64,000 nt of DNA from Acetobacter fabarum (GCF_011516925.1 NZ_WOTG01000001.1:62001-126000); one strand, 5' to 3'. Shown: positions 25,373 to 34,358, counted from the stretch's first letter. The notes: generated by a model from the letters alone, not told the origin. A program made the numbers and translations.

Positions 25373-26167
25373 TCAGAGATAACCAGCGACGCGCAGGCGT
25401 TCAAAGGCATCTTCGGATTCATGATCCATGGCCCGGCCCGAACGCTCAGACGTTTTGGTTGTTTCCAGCTCTGCAATAACTTCTGCCAGAGTTGCGGCAT
25501 TGCTTTCCACGGGGGAGGTAATGTCCGCATCGCCCAGAGAGCGGTAACGCTTGCCGTTTTTGGCAAAATACAGGTCAACCAGCGGAATGCCTTCACGCTC
25601 GATGTAACGCCAGATGTCAATCTCGCGCCAGGATAGGAGCGGATGCACGCGGATATGCATGCCTTCCTCGTGCGGGGTGGCATACTGGTCCCAGAATTCG
25701 GGCGGCTGGTTGCGAATATCCCATTTATGGCTTGCACCACGCGGGCTGAACACGCGTTCCTTCGCACGGGTACCCTGCTCATCACGGCGGATACCGGCAA
25801 TAACACCCTGCAATTTGTGCTTTTCGATCATGGCGGCAAGGCCAGCGGTCTTGCGGGCAGCAGAACGGGCAGCAGGCGGCAGGGAGGGGTCCATTTCCTC
25901 TACCGGCGGGCAGTCACCCAGAAGCAGGTCCAGTTCCCATTTTTTGGTATATTCGTCCCGGAACTGGTACATTTCGGGGAATTTTTTACCCGTATCCACA
26001 TGCATGACAGGGAAGGGGACGCGCCCGAGGAACGCCTTTTTGGCCAGCCAGACCATAACATTGGAGTCCTTCCCCAATGACCACAGCATGGCAAGCGGCT
26101 TTAGCTTACGATAAGCCTCCCGCAGAATAAAAACGCTCTGAGCTTCCAGTTGATCAAGATGATCCAT
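25373..26167 (-). CDS. cysD: Sulfate adenylyltransferase catalytic subunit
   Basis: Forms APS from ATP and sulfate, with CysN hydrolysing GTP. It has 264 residues of the PP-loop/adenine nucleotide alpha-hydrolase fold. [17 protein letters not shown] is the PP-loop (SxGKDS) near residues 31-47, followed by [16 protein letters not shown] and [19 protein letters not shown], both invariant in CysD. It starts with [11 protein letters not shown] and is placed 60 nt after cysH and 26 nt before cysNC. Confidence 0.95.
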   Translation of the reverse strand: MDHLDQLEAQSVFILREAYRKLKPLAMLWSLGKDSNVMVWLAKKAFLGRVPFPVMHVDTGKKFPEMYQFRDEYTKKWELDLLLGDCPPVEEMDPSLPPAARSAARKTAGLAAMIEKHKLQGVIAGIRRDEQGTRAKERVFSPRGASHKWDIRNQPPEFWDQYATPHEEGMHIRVHPLLSWREIDIWRYIEREGIPLVDLYFAKNGKRYRSLGDADITSPVESNAATLAEVIAELETTKTSERSGRAMDHESEDAFERLRVAGYL

Positions 26168-26227
26168 GTTCCACGACCCTGTAGTTTTAACGGGTAAGGC
26201 TGATGTTTTAGAATGCGGTACGGCAGG

Positions 26228-26926
26228 TTATCCTACGACGTGAATCCCACATTCGGTTTTGTTCAGGCCAGACCAGCGGCCTGACCGGGCATCTTCATGC
26301 CCATCCACCGGACGCGTGCATGGCGCACACCCAATGGATAAATATCCCTCGGCCACCAGCGGGTGCGGTGGCAAGGCGCGGCGCTGCATTTCTGCAGCAA
26401 TATCCTGCGCACTCCAGAAGGCCAGCGGATTAATGCGGATCTGGCCATCGCCACGTTCTTCCACAATCTCCATTGCCGCGCGTGTGGCGGCTTGCCCACG
26501 CTTGCGGCCGGTTACCAGCACGTCGTACGGCAAGGAGGCAACATTCAGCGGCTCTACCTTGCGCAGTTTGCAGCAGGCATCGGGGTCAAAGGCCCAGAGC
26601 TCTCCCGTTGGGTCACGATCGCTGACCTGTTCGGGGGACGGGCCAATATCCTCAACATTACTCAACCCCAACACATCGGCCAGTTCGCGCCGGTATGCGA
26701 GTGTCTGGGGGAAGTGCTTGCCCGTATTAAGGAACAGCACCTTCATGTCGCGTTCAGCCTCCGCTACAAAGGCGAGCAGCAGGGCGGATTCCGCGCCAAA
26801 GGACGACATAACCGCCAGCCGGTCACCCAGCAGAGCATGGGCCGTGCGCAGCAGACGAACGGGGTCATCCTGCACGGCACGCAACTGCTCGATAACACCT
26901 GTATTGTCAGAAGACAAAATATCCAC
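26228..26926 (-). CDS. cysH: Phosphoadenylyl/adenylyl-sulfate reductase with iron-sulfur cysteines
   Basis: Reduces PAPS or APS to sulfite using thioredoxin. It has 232 residues. The PP-loop region SSFGAESALLL lies at 41-51, and HFPQTLAYR and TGRKRGQ are substrate-binding blocks. Catalytic Cys226 is in TECGIH near the C-terminus. Cys118-Cys119 and Cys200-x-x-Cys203 form the CC...CXXC set that binds a 4Fe-4S cluster in assimilatory APS reductases and some PAPS reductases. It is the first gene of the cys run. An inverted repeat at 27031-27055 lies about 105 bp upstream. Confidence 0.93.
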   Translation of the reverse strand: MDILSSDNTGVIEQLRAVQDDPVRLLRTAHALLGDRLAVMSSFGAESALLLAFVAEAERDMKVLFLNTGKHFPQTLAYRRELADVLGLSNVEDIGPSPEQVSDRDPTGELWAFDPDACCKLRKVEPLNVASLPYDVLVTGRKRGQAATRAAMEIVEERGDGQIRINPLAFWSAQDIAAEMQRRALPPHPLVAEGYLSIGCAPCTRPVDGHEDARSGRWSGLNKTECGIHVVG

Positions 26927-27763
26927 AACCCATCACAGTGAATGACAGAACCTTATATAACTACTCCTTATAGATATATTTCCGCAAAAACAACATATAA
27001 AAATAGACAATCCTCCCCATCACGCACCACATTGCACTATTTTATTTTGTGCAATTTTTGCTCCAAGCCCGCTCCGGGACGCTAACCAGACAACGCACCA
27101 TCAACTTGCAACCACGGCTTATTCACCAGCAAGGGCGAGGGCATTGTCTGGGCGCTTGATATGGCCAAATCTCGGCCAGAACACCGCCAACAACCACTGA
27201 ATGCCTCTCAATCCATCGGAACGATCACTTATCAGGGTAGAGTTAAGCTAAAAGACAGGATACTCGACGCCAAATTCCGGGTTTTCAGGCCCATCTGATG
27301 CGCATACATGAACACCACAAACGATCCGCAGCATCCCATTTGCGCACCCATTTTTGTTGGCATAATATATCTTATGCGACATTTGGCTGCGCGCACAAAA
27401 TTGGACAATCCCATTTTGCAGGGCGGAAATATCCTTCCTGCCATAGCCTCACTCCGCATCATCCTGCACCGGAAAGTCATCACAGGCATAAGCTGCTGGA
27501 ATTGCGAGGTTGCGATTGCCCAAAATGGAACAAAAAGACCAGATCCACAGCCCCCTCCCGCACTGATGCCCCTCCTCCCCTCGTTAGGGCTGATTTTTTC
27601 GCCACAGTTTATCTTGAGAAGCAGATTCAAAATGCGTGCAGGATTACCCATCCCATGGGATTGCTCCGCATCTTCCTGTCCTGAGTTTCCAATGTGGTTC
27701 AGGCTTTCAATATCCTTTGACCACATCAGCCTCAAACACCTGCAAAACAGGAAAATACCAGAC
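26927..27763. other. Gene-poor region between cysH and the RNase A-like gene (837 bp)
   Basis: It contains the cys operon promoter (right-to-left) and otherwise no gene I can support. A 167-codon minus-strand frame (27735-27232) starts 28 nt downstream of the RNase A-like gene. It uses many codons that are rare elsewhere here (AGG, AGA, ATA), has no recognisable family and may be decayed sequence. Overlapping plus-strand frames look equally random. The lower GC and broken look suggest insertion or decay of foreign DNA at this point. Confidence 0.5.
27031..27055 (-). promoter_or_regulatory. Possible operator upstream of the cys operon
   Basis: ATTGCAC (27031-27037) and GTGCAAT (27049-27055) form a 7-bp inverted repeat with an AT-only 11-bp spacer, about 105 bp upstream of cysH. 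AT-rich DNA with TATA-like stretches lies between it and the gene. The arrangement fits a LysR-type or similar activator site. The regulator is unknown. Confidence 0.4.
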
Positions 27764-28546
27764 TTAATAAAGCCTAAACGTGTGGATATAATAGACCAGT
27801 CCGTTCAATACTTCATTGACGATAACAATTTGTATGGATCGTGCGCGCCTGCGCTCCCGGTCTGTGGCACGGACAATAAACGCCCCTTCTTCCGAGACGC
27901 GCCCTTCGACCTCCAGCTTGGCTCCCTTTCTCGCGGTCTTGAGCCAATGATCAATCTTATGGCCGTTTTCGTGGAGCACCCGGCCAATCACATCCTCCGC
28001 TTCTTTTGCCGATGCGAAGCATGAGACAGCCGGTCGTTTTTCCACGGTAAAGCGATATGCGATGCGCTCATCCGTCAGAGCAACATGGTTGGACAGCACA
28101 TAACCACCCGCCCCCAAGTGGTTGAGCGGTTCCAGATCAATCTCTTTTCCCGCTTCCACTTCAGGATCATTCTGGAAACTAAACAGGACCGCACACCAGA
28201 ATGCCCACAGGTTGGGCAAATCACCCCAGTCAGGCGGATCTGTAACCTTAGCTGTCGGGTCTATACCCAGCACAACCGAACTGACCCGCTGCAAGTCCTC
28301 TTTGCTGTATGCCAGCAATGTCTTTAATTCGTGAACTGTCTGAACTTTAAACGTCAGATCCCGCGTGTACGGTTCATCGTGAATAACATCGTACAGCGTT
28401 TCACCAAAAGTATCGGCATCTTCACCAAATGCACTCGCACCAAGGTTTTTCAGGCGCGGGAACATATCAAGAATATCGTCATCGGTGTGATGCGATAATA
28501 CTATTGTGGTGCATGGCCTTAACCATGGCTCAAGTTCTATGTCCAT
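27764..28546 (-). CDS. Protein with a C-terminal RNase A-like (CdiA-CT type) toxin domain
   Basis: 260 residues from ATG 28546, 5 nt after the dehydratase stop. Residues about 147-260 resemble the bacterial RNase A-like toxin domain known from contact-dependent inhibition CdiA tips. The match includes GGYVLSNHVALTDERIAYR, where His154 and Arg165 are 11 residues apart as in the characterised toxin, then the CFASAKEAEDVIGRVLHEN helix, HKIDHWL and a C-terminal strand ending YYIHTFRLY with Thr256. The residue two after that Thr, a catalytic Tyr in the known toxin, is Arg258 here. Residues 1-145 match no family I know. There is no signal peptide or secretion domain, and no immunity gene is evident. 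GC and codon use are lower than in neighbours, suggesting transfer. Confidence 0.6.
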   Translation of the reverse strand: MDIELEPWLRPCTTIVLSHHTDDDILDMFPRLKNLGASAFGEDADTFGETLYDVIHDEPYTRDLTFKVQTVHELKTLLAYSKEDLQRVSSVVLGIDPTAKVTDPPDWGDLPNLWAFWCAVLFSFQNDPEVEAGKEIDLEPLNHLGAGGYVLSNHVALTDERIAYRFTVEKRPAVSCFASAKEAEDVIGRVLHENGHKIDHWLKTARKGAKLEVEGRVSEEGAFIVRATDRERRRARSIQIVIVNEVLNGLVYYIHTFRLY

Positions 28547-28551
28547 GGCTC

Positions 28552-29511
28552 TTAACCTACAAGCTGGGCAAATCGGGTAATATCGATGTTCCCGCCCGAC
28601 ACAAGCACACCCACACGCCGCCCCTGCCATTGCGGGGCTGCTGCAAGGGCCGCTGCCGGAGCAAGGCAGCCAGTGGGTTCCACTATGATTTTCATCCGCT
28701 CTGCCAGCAGGCGCATGGTGGCGGCCAAAGCGGCATCATCTACCGTCACAATGTCGCGGACATAGCGCTGCATGAGTGCAAATGTTATGTCACCCACGCT
28801 TGTTGTTTGCGCGCCATCCGCAATTGTACGCGGTGCGGCAATTTTTACGATATGCCCCGCAGCCATGGATTGCCGGGCATCATCCCCCGCTGCAGGCTCC
28901 ACCCCTATTACCGCACAATCGGGTGCCACTTCATGCGCGACAAGCGCGCAGCCCGAGGCCAGACCACCGCCCCCAACAGGCACGAACAAGGCATCCAGCG
29001 GTCCTGTTTCCTCCATAAGTTCCAGTGCTGCCGTGCCCTGCCCGGCAATAATGTCCGGGTGATTGAAAGATGGCAGCAGCGTTCCACCCCGTTCGGCCAC
29101 AAGGCGTGCCGCAATTTCTTCCCGGTCCTGGGAATAGCGGTCATAGGTCACAACCTCCGCGCCGTAGCCCCGCGTTGCGGCCAGTTTTACGGCGGGGGCA
29201 TCTTCGGGCATGACAATTACGGCAGGCACTCCGGCCTCACGCGCGGCGCAGGCTATGGCCTGAGCATGGTTGCCAGACGAAAACGCAATAATGCCTTTCT
29301 GCCGCACATCTTCGGGTAGAGCCAAAATCGCGTTTGTGGCCCCCCGAAACTTGAAGGCCCCAACCCGCTGGAAATTCTCAGCCTTGAAGAACAGTTCAAC
29401 ACCGCTCAGCGCATTCAGGTAGCGTGACCTCAGAACTGGTGTGCGATGAGCCTGCCCTTTGATCCGGGCCGAAGCCGCAACCACGTCACTGAAAGTCGGC
29501 AGAACTGTCAT
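28552..29511 (-). CDS. PLP-dependent threonine/serine dehydratase
   Basis: 319 residues from ATG 29511. An upstream in-frame ATG lacks a ribosome-binding site. Fold-type II PLP enzyme: FKFRGATNA holds the Schiff-base Lys54, SSGNHAQA binds the substrate carboxylate, and VGGGGLASG holds the PLP phosphate. There is no C-terminal ACT domain, so it is the short catabolic type (threonine/serine dehydratase, serine racemase or hydroxyaspartate ammonia-lyase) rather than IlvA of isoleucine synthesis. The stop is 5 nt before the RNase A-like gene, so the two are probably co-transcribed. Confidence 0.85.
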   Translation of the reverse strand: MTVLPTFSDVVAASARIKGQAHRTPVLRSRYLNALSGVELFFKAENFQRVGAFKFRGATNAILALPEDVRQKGIIAFSSGNHAQAIACAAREAGVPAVIVMPEDAPAVKLAATRGYGAEVVTYDRYSQDREEIAARLVAERGGTLLPSFNHPDIIAGQGTAALELMEETGPLDALFVPVGGGGLASGCALVAHEVAPDCAVIGVEPAAGDDARQSMAAGHIVKIAAPRTIADGAQTTSVGDITFALMQRYVRDIVTVDDAALAATMRLLAERMKIIVEPTGCLAPAAALAAAPQWQGRRVGVLVSGGNIDITRFAQLVG

Positions 29512-29659
29512 CTTCAATTTTCCGGTTTCATCGCCCGCAATGCGCATACGCGGGGTAGTTGGAGACGACGCTTACCTAGCACAGATATGTCCCCACCGTT
29601 ATGCCCCAAAACAGGTTCTGGCGACAGATTTCGCCTAAAAACACCCCTGCCTACAGCAG

Positions 29660-30544
29660 TCATTCCATTGCGTGCTGCTGCTTGATAAGGTCCAGCAAAG
29701 CATCTGCGGCACGGCTCCGGTAACGCTCCTTATGCCGCAGACCGTAAAATGAGCGGGGTTTCACGTCCTGCGGCACAGCATGGAGCGTGCCCGCCAGCAA
29801 CGCAGGCGCGACAACCAGCGAGGACAACGCCCCTATCCCTGCCCCGGCTTCTATGGCTGTACGGACTGCTTCGTTCGAGGGAAGAACGAGGCTTATGGTC
29901 ATATCCTGCGGCGCAACCCCGAACTGTGCGAGGTAGTCCTCCAATGCCGCACGGGTGCCAGATCCCTCCTCCCGCATGACCCACTGCGCGGCGCAAAGCC
30001 AGTCCCGACTGATTTTGTGGGGAAGCTCCGCATCAGCCTGAATAATTGTCAGGTGGTCTTCCCCTATTGGCCATTGCGCCAGAGCGGGGTCGTCCACCAG
30101 ACCTTCAACAACTCCAAGTTCCGCGTCTCCATCCCGCACACGGGCTGCGGCGTCCAGAGTGTTACTGATTGCCAGTTCCACCTCAATATCGGGGTAAAGC
30201 CGACGGAATGTGACCAGAATGGGCGGCAACCAGTAAGCAGCAATGGTCTGGCTGGCTACAAGGCGCAGTTTGCCCCGTTTAAGCCCGCCCACCTCCTCCA
30301 GCACGGCTTGCGCCATAGTAGCGCGGGCCAGAACCGCACGGGCTTCGGGCAGAAACAGACGCCCGGCTTCTGTCAGCGCTATTCCACGCCCCACCCGGTG
30401 GAACAGCTTGACACCATGGCGCTCTTCCAATGCTGCAATGGCGGCGGATACGGCTGACTGCGTCACGTGCAAGGCACGGCTGGCAGCCGTAACGTGCTCC
30501 CGCTCGGCTACCGCCACAAAAATACGGAGTTGCTCCAGTGTCAT
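29660..30544 (-). CDS. LysR-family regulator (YeiE/CbbR-like)
   Basis: 294 residues from ATG 30544, giving the usual MTLEQLRIFVAVAE start. Winged helix-turn-helix at about 1-60 with AASRALHVTQSAVSAAIAALE as the recognition region. Effector domain about 88-294, starting KRGKLRLVASQTIAAYWLP. It is divergent from the YeiH-type transporter, the same arrangement as yeiE-yeiH in enterobacteria, so it probably controls that gene and itself. A TTAT-N11-ATAA palindrome lies between them. The effector is unknown. YeiE-type regulators have been linked to sulfite, which would fit the nearby cys genes. Confidence 0.88.
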   Translation of the reverse strand: MTLEQLRIFVAVAEREHVTAASRALHVTQSAVSAAIAALEERHGVKLFHRVGRGIALTEAGRLFLPEARAVLARATMAQAVLEEVGGLKRGKLRLVASQTIAAYWLPPILVTFRRLYPDIEVELAISNTLDAAARVRDGDAELGVVEGLVDDPALAQWPIGEDHLTIIQADAELPHKISRDWLCAAQWVMREEGSGTRAALEDYLAQFGVAPQDMTISLVLPSNEAVRTAIEAGAGIGALSSLVVAPALLAGTLHAVPQDVKPRSFYGLRHKERYRSRAADALLDLIKQQHAME

Positions 30545-30570
30545 GCCGTATTGCCTAACATAACCAATCA

Positions 30571-30589
30571 TTATTTACGATCAGAATAA
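30571..30589. promoter_or_regulatory. LysR-type operator (T-N11-A) between regulator and YeiH gene
   Basis: TTATT (30571-30575) and AATAA (30585-30589) form an interrupted palindrome, TTAT-N11-ATAA. This is the standard LysR box, located in the divergent promoter region 27 bp from the regulator start and 70 bp from the transporter start. Confidence 0.55.
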
Positions 30590-30658
30590 CAAAAACTATG
30601 AGTTGGATTGATGGATTGGGTTTTTCCTAAAGTTCTGGTGGACAGAAGGAAAAACACC

Positions 30659-31723
30659 ATGACAGCACACCCCGCCCCCAACTGTATGCGTCCCCTCAAG
30701 CTTATTAGTTTCTTACGCGCATCCGGGCCGGGTGTTCTGCTCTGCCTGCTGGTTTCGGGGCTGGCCATATGTCTTGAAGCAGCGGAAACATATCTGCTGG
30801 GCAAAGCCTGGCTGGAAAGCCTTAATCTGGCTCTTTTGCTCGGGGTATTGATCAGAGCAATCAAAACGCCCGGCCCCATATGGACAGGGGGGATCAGACT
30901 ATGCGCCAGACCTCTACTAAACGTAGCTATTGTCTGTCTGGGCGCGTCCTTCAGCCTGCATGCCGTTTTTTCCGCCGGTCCCGCGCTGCTTTTGGGAGTA
31001 ATGGGGATTGTCTTATTCAGCGTGGTTTTTACGCTGCTCATTGGCCGCGCAATGGGGTTGCCCACACATCAGCTCCTGCTGGTTGCCTGCGGTAACGCCA
31101 TTTGTGGAAACTCCGCCATAATGGCCGCAGCCCCCGTTATTGGCGCAAAGGAGGAGGATATAGGCACCACCATTGCCTTTACCGCCGCAGGCGGGCTGGT
31201 GGTGGTATTGGGCCTGCCGTTGCTGGCACCAGCCTTGCTGGGCAGCCCCAATGCACAGGGCGTTCTGGCTGGGTTAACCGTTTACGCTGTGCCACAGGTT
31301 GTTGCCGCAGCAGCGCCTTTTGGCCAGACGGCACTCCATGTTGGCACACTGGTCAAGCTTATGCGTGTGCTCATGCTGGGGCCGGTCTGCCTTGCCCTCG
31401 CTGTGTTTTGTGCAAAACCAAGCCAGACCCGGCAGGCCACCACGCATGGAGCCTCCATTCCCCGGCTGGTGCCTTGGTATATTACCGGCTTTGCCGCCAT
31501 GATGACCGCCCGTTCCTGCAATCTGGTACCAGATGCAGTACTCGCGCCCCTGAGCACTACCGCCACCTGCCTGACCACCATGGCCATGGCAGCACTGGGC
31601 CTGAGCGTGGAGTTACGGTCTGCACTGCACGCGGGCAGGCGACTAGCCCTGAGCGTATTTTTTTCTCTGCTCGGGCTGGTCGGGGCCAGCCTGATTCTGG
31701 TCAGGCTTCTGTTTGGAGCATAA
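30659..31723 (+). CDS. YeiH-family inner-membrane transporter (putative sulfate exporter family)
   Basis: 354 residues from ATG 30659, with AGAAGGA about 8 nt upstream. A TTG 17 codons earlier is less likely. About ten hydrophobic helices. The conserved UPF0324/YeiH blocks are ARPLLNVAIVCLGASFSL, ACGNAICGNSAIMAAAPVIGA and TVYAVPQVVAAA. The name 'putative sulfate exporter' comes from the family annotation and is not firmly proven. Pairing with a LysR regulator and the cys operon 3.7 kb away support a role in sulfur handling. Confidence 0.86.
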   Translation: MTAHPAPNCMRPLKLISFLRASGPGVLLCLLVSGLAICLEAAETYLLGKAWLESLNLALLLGVLIRAIKTPGPIWTGGIRLCARPLLNVAIVCLGASFSLHAVFSAGPALLLGVMGIVLFSVVFTLLIGRAMGLPTHQLLLVACGNAICGNSAIMAAAPVIGAKEEDIGTTIAFTAAGGLVVVLGLPLLAPALLGSPNAQGVLAGLTVYAVPQVVAAAAPFGQTALHVGTLVKLMRVLMLGPVCLALAVFCAKPSQTRQATTHGASIPRLVPWYITGFAAMMTARSCNLVPDAVLAPLSTTATCLTTMAMAALGLSVELRSALHAGRRLALSVFFSLLGLVGASLILVRLLFGA

Positions 31724-31755
31724 GCCTGACCGAAATATTTACACTGCCTTACGGC

Positions 31756-32220
31756 CTACAGCCCCAGTTCGCTCAGGCCGGGATGCCCGTCCGGCCTACG
31801 GCCTTTGGGCCAGAGGAACAGGCGGTCCGCACTGGCAATGGCCAGATCGTTAATGGAGGCATGCCGGTTCTGCATCAGTCCGGCGGCATCAAACTCCCAG
31901 TTTTCATTGCCATAAGACCGAAACCACTGCCCCGCCGCGTTATGCCATTCATAGGCAAAACGCACGGCAATACGGTTATCCTTGAAGGCCCAGACCTCCT
32001 TGATCAGCCTGTAATCCAGTTCCTCCGTCCATTTACGGGCCAGAAAAGCAATAATTTCTGCCCGGCCATGCACAAAGTCGGTCCGGTTGCGCCATATGCT
32101 CTGCGGTGTGTAAGCCAGAGCCACTTTTTCCGGCTCCTGAGAGTTCCATGCATCTTCGGCCATGCGGGCCTTGGATGCAGCACTTATGGCATCAAACGGT
32201 GGGAACGGAGGGCGGGACAT
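31756..32220 (-). CDS. NTF2-like (DUF1348) protein
   Basis: 154 residues of the SnoaL/NTF2-like cone fold. The DUF1348 pattern is clear: [50 protein letters not shown] and [16 protein letters not shown]. Small cytosolic proteins of this family are widespread and their substrate is unknown. Ends convergently 33 nt from the YeiH gene. Confidence 0.82.
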   Translation of the reverse strand: MSRPPFPPFDAISAASKARMAEDAWNSQEPEKVALAYTPQSIWRNRTDFVHGRAEIIAFLARKWTEELDYRLIKEVWAFKDNRIAVRFAYEWHNAAGQWFRSYGNENWEFDAAGLMQNRHASINDLAIASADRLFLWPKGRRPDGHPGLSELGL

Positions 32221-32236
32221 CTGCCTTAAACCTTAA

Positions 32237-32524
32237 TCAGTTACCCTGACGCGGATTATCCTGCCGGAACAGAACCCATTCCTCAATCACGCGGCCATCT
32301 GGCAGGTGGCAGTAACCGACCTGCCCTTTGTCGGTCATTTCCATCTTCAGTTCACCGCCTTTTTTCACGCAGTAAACAGAGGCCGGGTTAGGCATGCGCA
32401 AAAGCCCGACCCCACGGCCCGAGCGCTCCTGCGGGTAATGTTGTTCACACGCACCCAGCGTTCCCAGCGCACCCACGGCCAGCACCAGCCCTACAACCGA
32501 GTTCTTTTTTGTCATCTTGTTCAC
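32237..32524 (-). CDS. Small DUF333 lipoprotein
   Basis: 95 residues, or 92 from the ATG at codon 4. A signal with lipobox LGAC (Cys26) predicts a membrane-anchored lipoprotein. The DUF333 domain follows: NPASVYCVKKGGELKM, GQVGYCHLPDGRVIEEWVLFR. The two cysteines probably form a disulfide in the periplasm. The family is sometimes labelled hemolysin, without good evidence. Ends 16 nt before the DUF1348 gene, so the pair may be co-transcribed. Confidence 0.85.
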   Translation of the reverse strand: MNKMTKKNSVVGLVLAVGALGTLGACEQHYPQERSGRGVGLLRMPNPASVYCVKKGGELKMEMTDKGQVGYCHLPDGRVIEEWVLFRQDNPRQGN

Positions 32525-32710
32525 CCTTGGGTTTTGTATTCAAACGAACTTGGCGCCACTATGGAAGCACTTTGTGCCTGTTGTGAAGTGTGAAGATGGG
32601 GCGCGCATACGGGCACCTTTTGCCTCTCTGCTAAAAACTGGCTTTGACGGTACAAACACGATATGCTGCATTGCACTTCCCTCTAGCATATCTGGTTCGG
32701 TTCACATTCC

Positions 32711-33709
32711 ATGCCTGATGGTTCGCCCTCCTTTTCCCGCCCTGCCACTCCAGCAATGGACATCCGCCATGACTGGAGCGTTGCCGAAGTGCAGGCGCTG
32801 CTTGACCTCCCGTTCCCGGAACTGATGTTTCAGGCACAAGCCATACACCGTGCGACATTTGATCCGACTGAGATACAGATCTCCACCCTTCTGTCGATCA
32901 AGACAGGTGGCTGCCCGGAAGATTGCGCCTATTGCCCCCAGAGCGCCCTGCACGAAGATGGCGTAAAAGCTGAAAAGCTTATGGCCATTGAAAACGTGCT
33001 GGCCGAAGCAAAAAAAGCCAAGGCCGCAGGGGCCAGCCGCTTTTGCATGGGCGCGGCATGGCGAACCCCCAAAGAACGGGACATGGAAACAGTCTGCGCC
33101 ATGATTGAAGGCGTTAAAGAACTGGGGATGGAAACCTGCGTAACGCTTGGAATGCTTGATGATTCCCAGGCCCAGCGGCTCAAGCAGGCTGGTCTGGATT
33201 TTTACAACCATAATATCGACACCTCGCCCGAATATTATGGCCAGATCATCACCACCCGCACTTATCAGGAACGGCTGGATACTCTCTCCAATGTGCGCGA
33301 TGCAGGGATCAATGTCTGCTGTGGCGGCATTGTCGGCATGGGCGAGAACGAGACGGACCGCGCGGGCCTGATTGCCGCACTTGCCAACATGCCCGCCCAC
33401 CCCGAAAGCGTACCCATCAATCTGCTGGTCCGCGTGGAAGGCACCCCGCTTGCCAAGGCAGATGAAGTCCGGCCTCTGGACTTTGTGCGCATGATCGCGG
33501 CAGCCCGCATTACCATGCCCAAAAGCCGCGTACGCCTTGCCGCAGGGCGTGAGAACATGAATGATGAAACACAGACCCTGTGTTTTCTGGCCGGCGCCAA
33601 CTCCATTTTCTATGGCGAACGGCTGCTGACCACCCCCAACCCGCAGGCACAGCGTGACCGTGCCCTGCTGGACAGCCTGGGCATGCATACGATCGGGATT
33701 GGCCTGTAA
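32711..33709 (+). CDS. bioB: Biotin synthase
   Basis: Radical SAM enzyme inserting sulfur into dethiobiotin. It has 332 residues. CPEDCAYC (68-75) holds the SAM cluster cysteines. TCVTLG and [12 protein letters not shown] supply the cysteines of the 2Fe-2S sulfur donor, and RLAAGREN its arginine ligand. ATG 32711 gives a slightly long N-terminus, and ATG 32756 (MDIRHDW) is possible. No other biotin gene is nearby. Instead queE follows 10 nt later, an unusual operon partner. Confidence 0.95.
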   Translation: MPDGSPSFSRPATPAMDIRHDWSVAEVQALLDLPFPELMFQAQAIHRATFDPTEIQISTLLSIKTGGCPEDCAYCPQSALHEDGVKAEKLMAIENVLAEAKKAKAAGASRFCMGAAWRTPKERDMETVCAMIEGVKELGMETCVTLGMLDDSQAQRLKQAGLDFYNHNIDTSPEYYGQIITTRTYQERLDTLSNVRDAGINVCCGGIVGMGENETDRAGLIAALANMPAHPESVPINLLVRVEGTPLAKADEVRPLDFVRMIAAARITMPKSRVRLAAGRENMNDETQTLCFLAGANSIFYGERLLTTPNPQAQRDRALLDSLGMHTIGIGL

Positions 33710-33719
33710 GACTTTACAA

Positions 33720-34358
33720 ATGGTTTACTCGGTCAAGGAAATCTTTCTTACCCTGCAAGGTGAAGGCGGGCAGGCAGGGCGCGTGGCCGTGTTCTGCCGC
33801 TTTACTGGCTGCAACCTGTGGTCCGGCCGGGAAGAAGACCGGGCTCAGGCCATTTGCCAGTTTTGCGATACGGACTTTATTGGCACCAATGGGACCGGGG
33901 GCGGCCGGTTCCACAATGCAGCAGAACTGGCCGCACGCATTGCCGGGTTCTGGCCTGCATCCGCCTCTCCCGGGCGCCCCCTTGTGGTATTTACCGGGGG
34001 AGAACCGCTGCTCCAGCTTGATGCCCCGCTTATTGCCGCCATGCACGACAAAGGCTTTGCAATTGCGGTGGAAAGTAACGGCACCATGCTGGCCCCTGAA
34101 GGGATCGACTGGCTGTGCATCAGCCCCAAGGCGGGCGCACCACTTGCACAAACCAGCGGGGCCGAACTCAAGCTGGTTTACCCCCAGCCCGGGCTTGATC
34201 CGGCGGATCTGGCTGGGTTGGATTTTGCCAATTTCTGGCTCCAGCCCATGGATGGCCCGGAGCAGGCAGCCAATACGCAGGCCGCTATTGCCTACTGCCT
34301 GCAAAACCCCAGATGGGCATTATCCCTGCAAACCCACAAGCTGACGGGAATACCCTGA
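33720..34358 (+). CDS. queE: 7-carboxy-7-deazaguanine synthase
   Basis: Radical SAM ring-contraction step of queuosine synthesis, from carboxy-tetrahydropterin to CDG. It has 212 residues. The start ATG 33720 gives the family N-terminus [14 protein letters not shown]. An upstream in-frame extension would overlap bioB. Cluster cysteines 31, 46 and 49 form the CX14CX2C motif seen in many Que[10 protein letters not shown] is the SAM-binding GGEP. Sits in the order queE-queC-queD with 2-nt gap and overlap. Confidence 0.93.
   Translation: MVYSVKEIFLTLQGEGGQAGRVAVFCRFTGCNLWSGREEDRAQAICQFCDTDFIGTNGTGGGRFHNAAELAARIAGFWPASASPGRPLVVFTGGEPLLQLDAPLIAAMHDKGFAIAVESNGTMLAPEGIDWLCISPKAGAPLAQTSGAELKLVYPQPGLDPADLAGLDFANFWLQPMDGPEQAANTQAAIAYCLQNPRWALSLQTHKLTGIP

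Noticed and set aside
27232-27735. Minus-strand 167-codon frame behind the RNase A-like gene, a possible immunity gene
   Set aside because: The protein matches no family I know, codon use is unlike real genes here, and overlapping frames on both strands look equally random. It is kept only as part of the gene-poor region.
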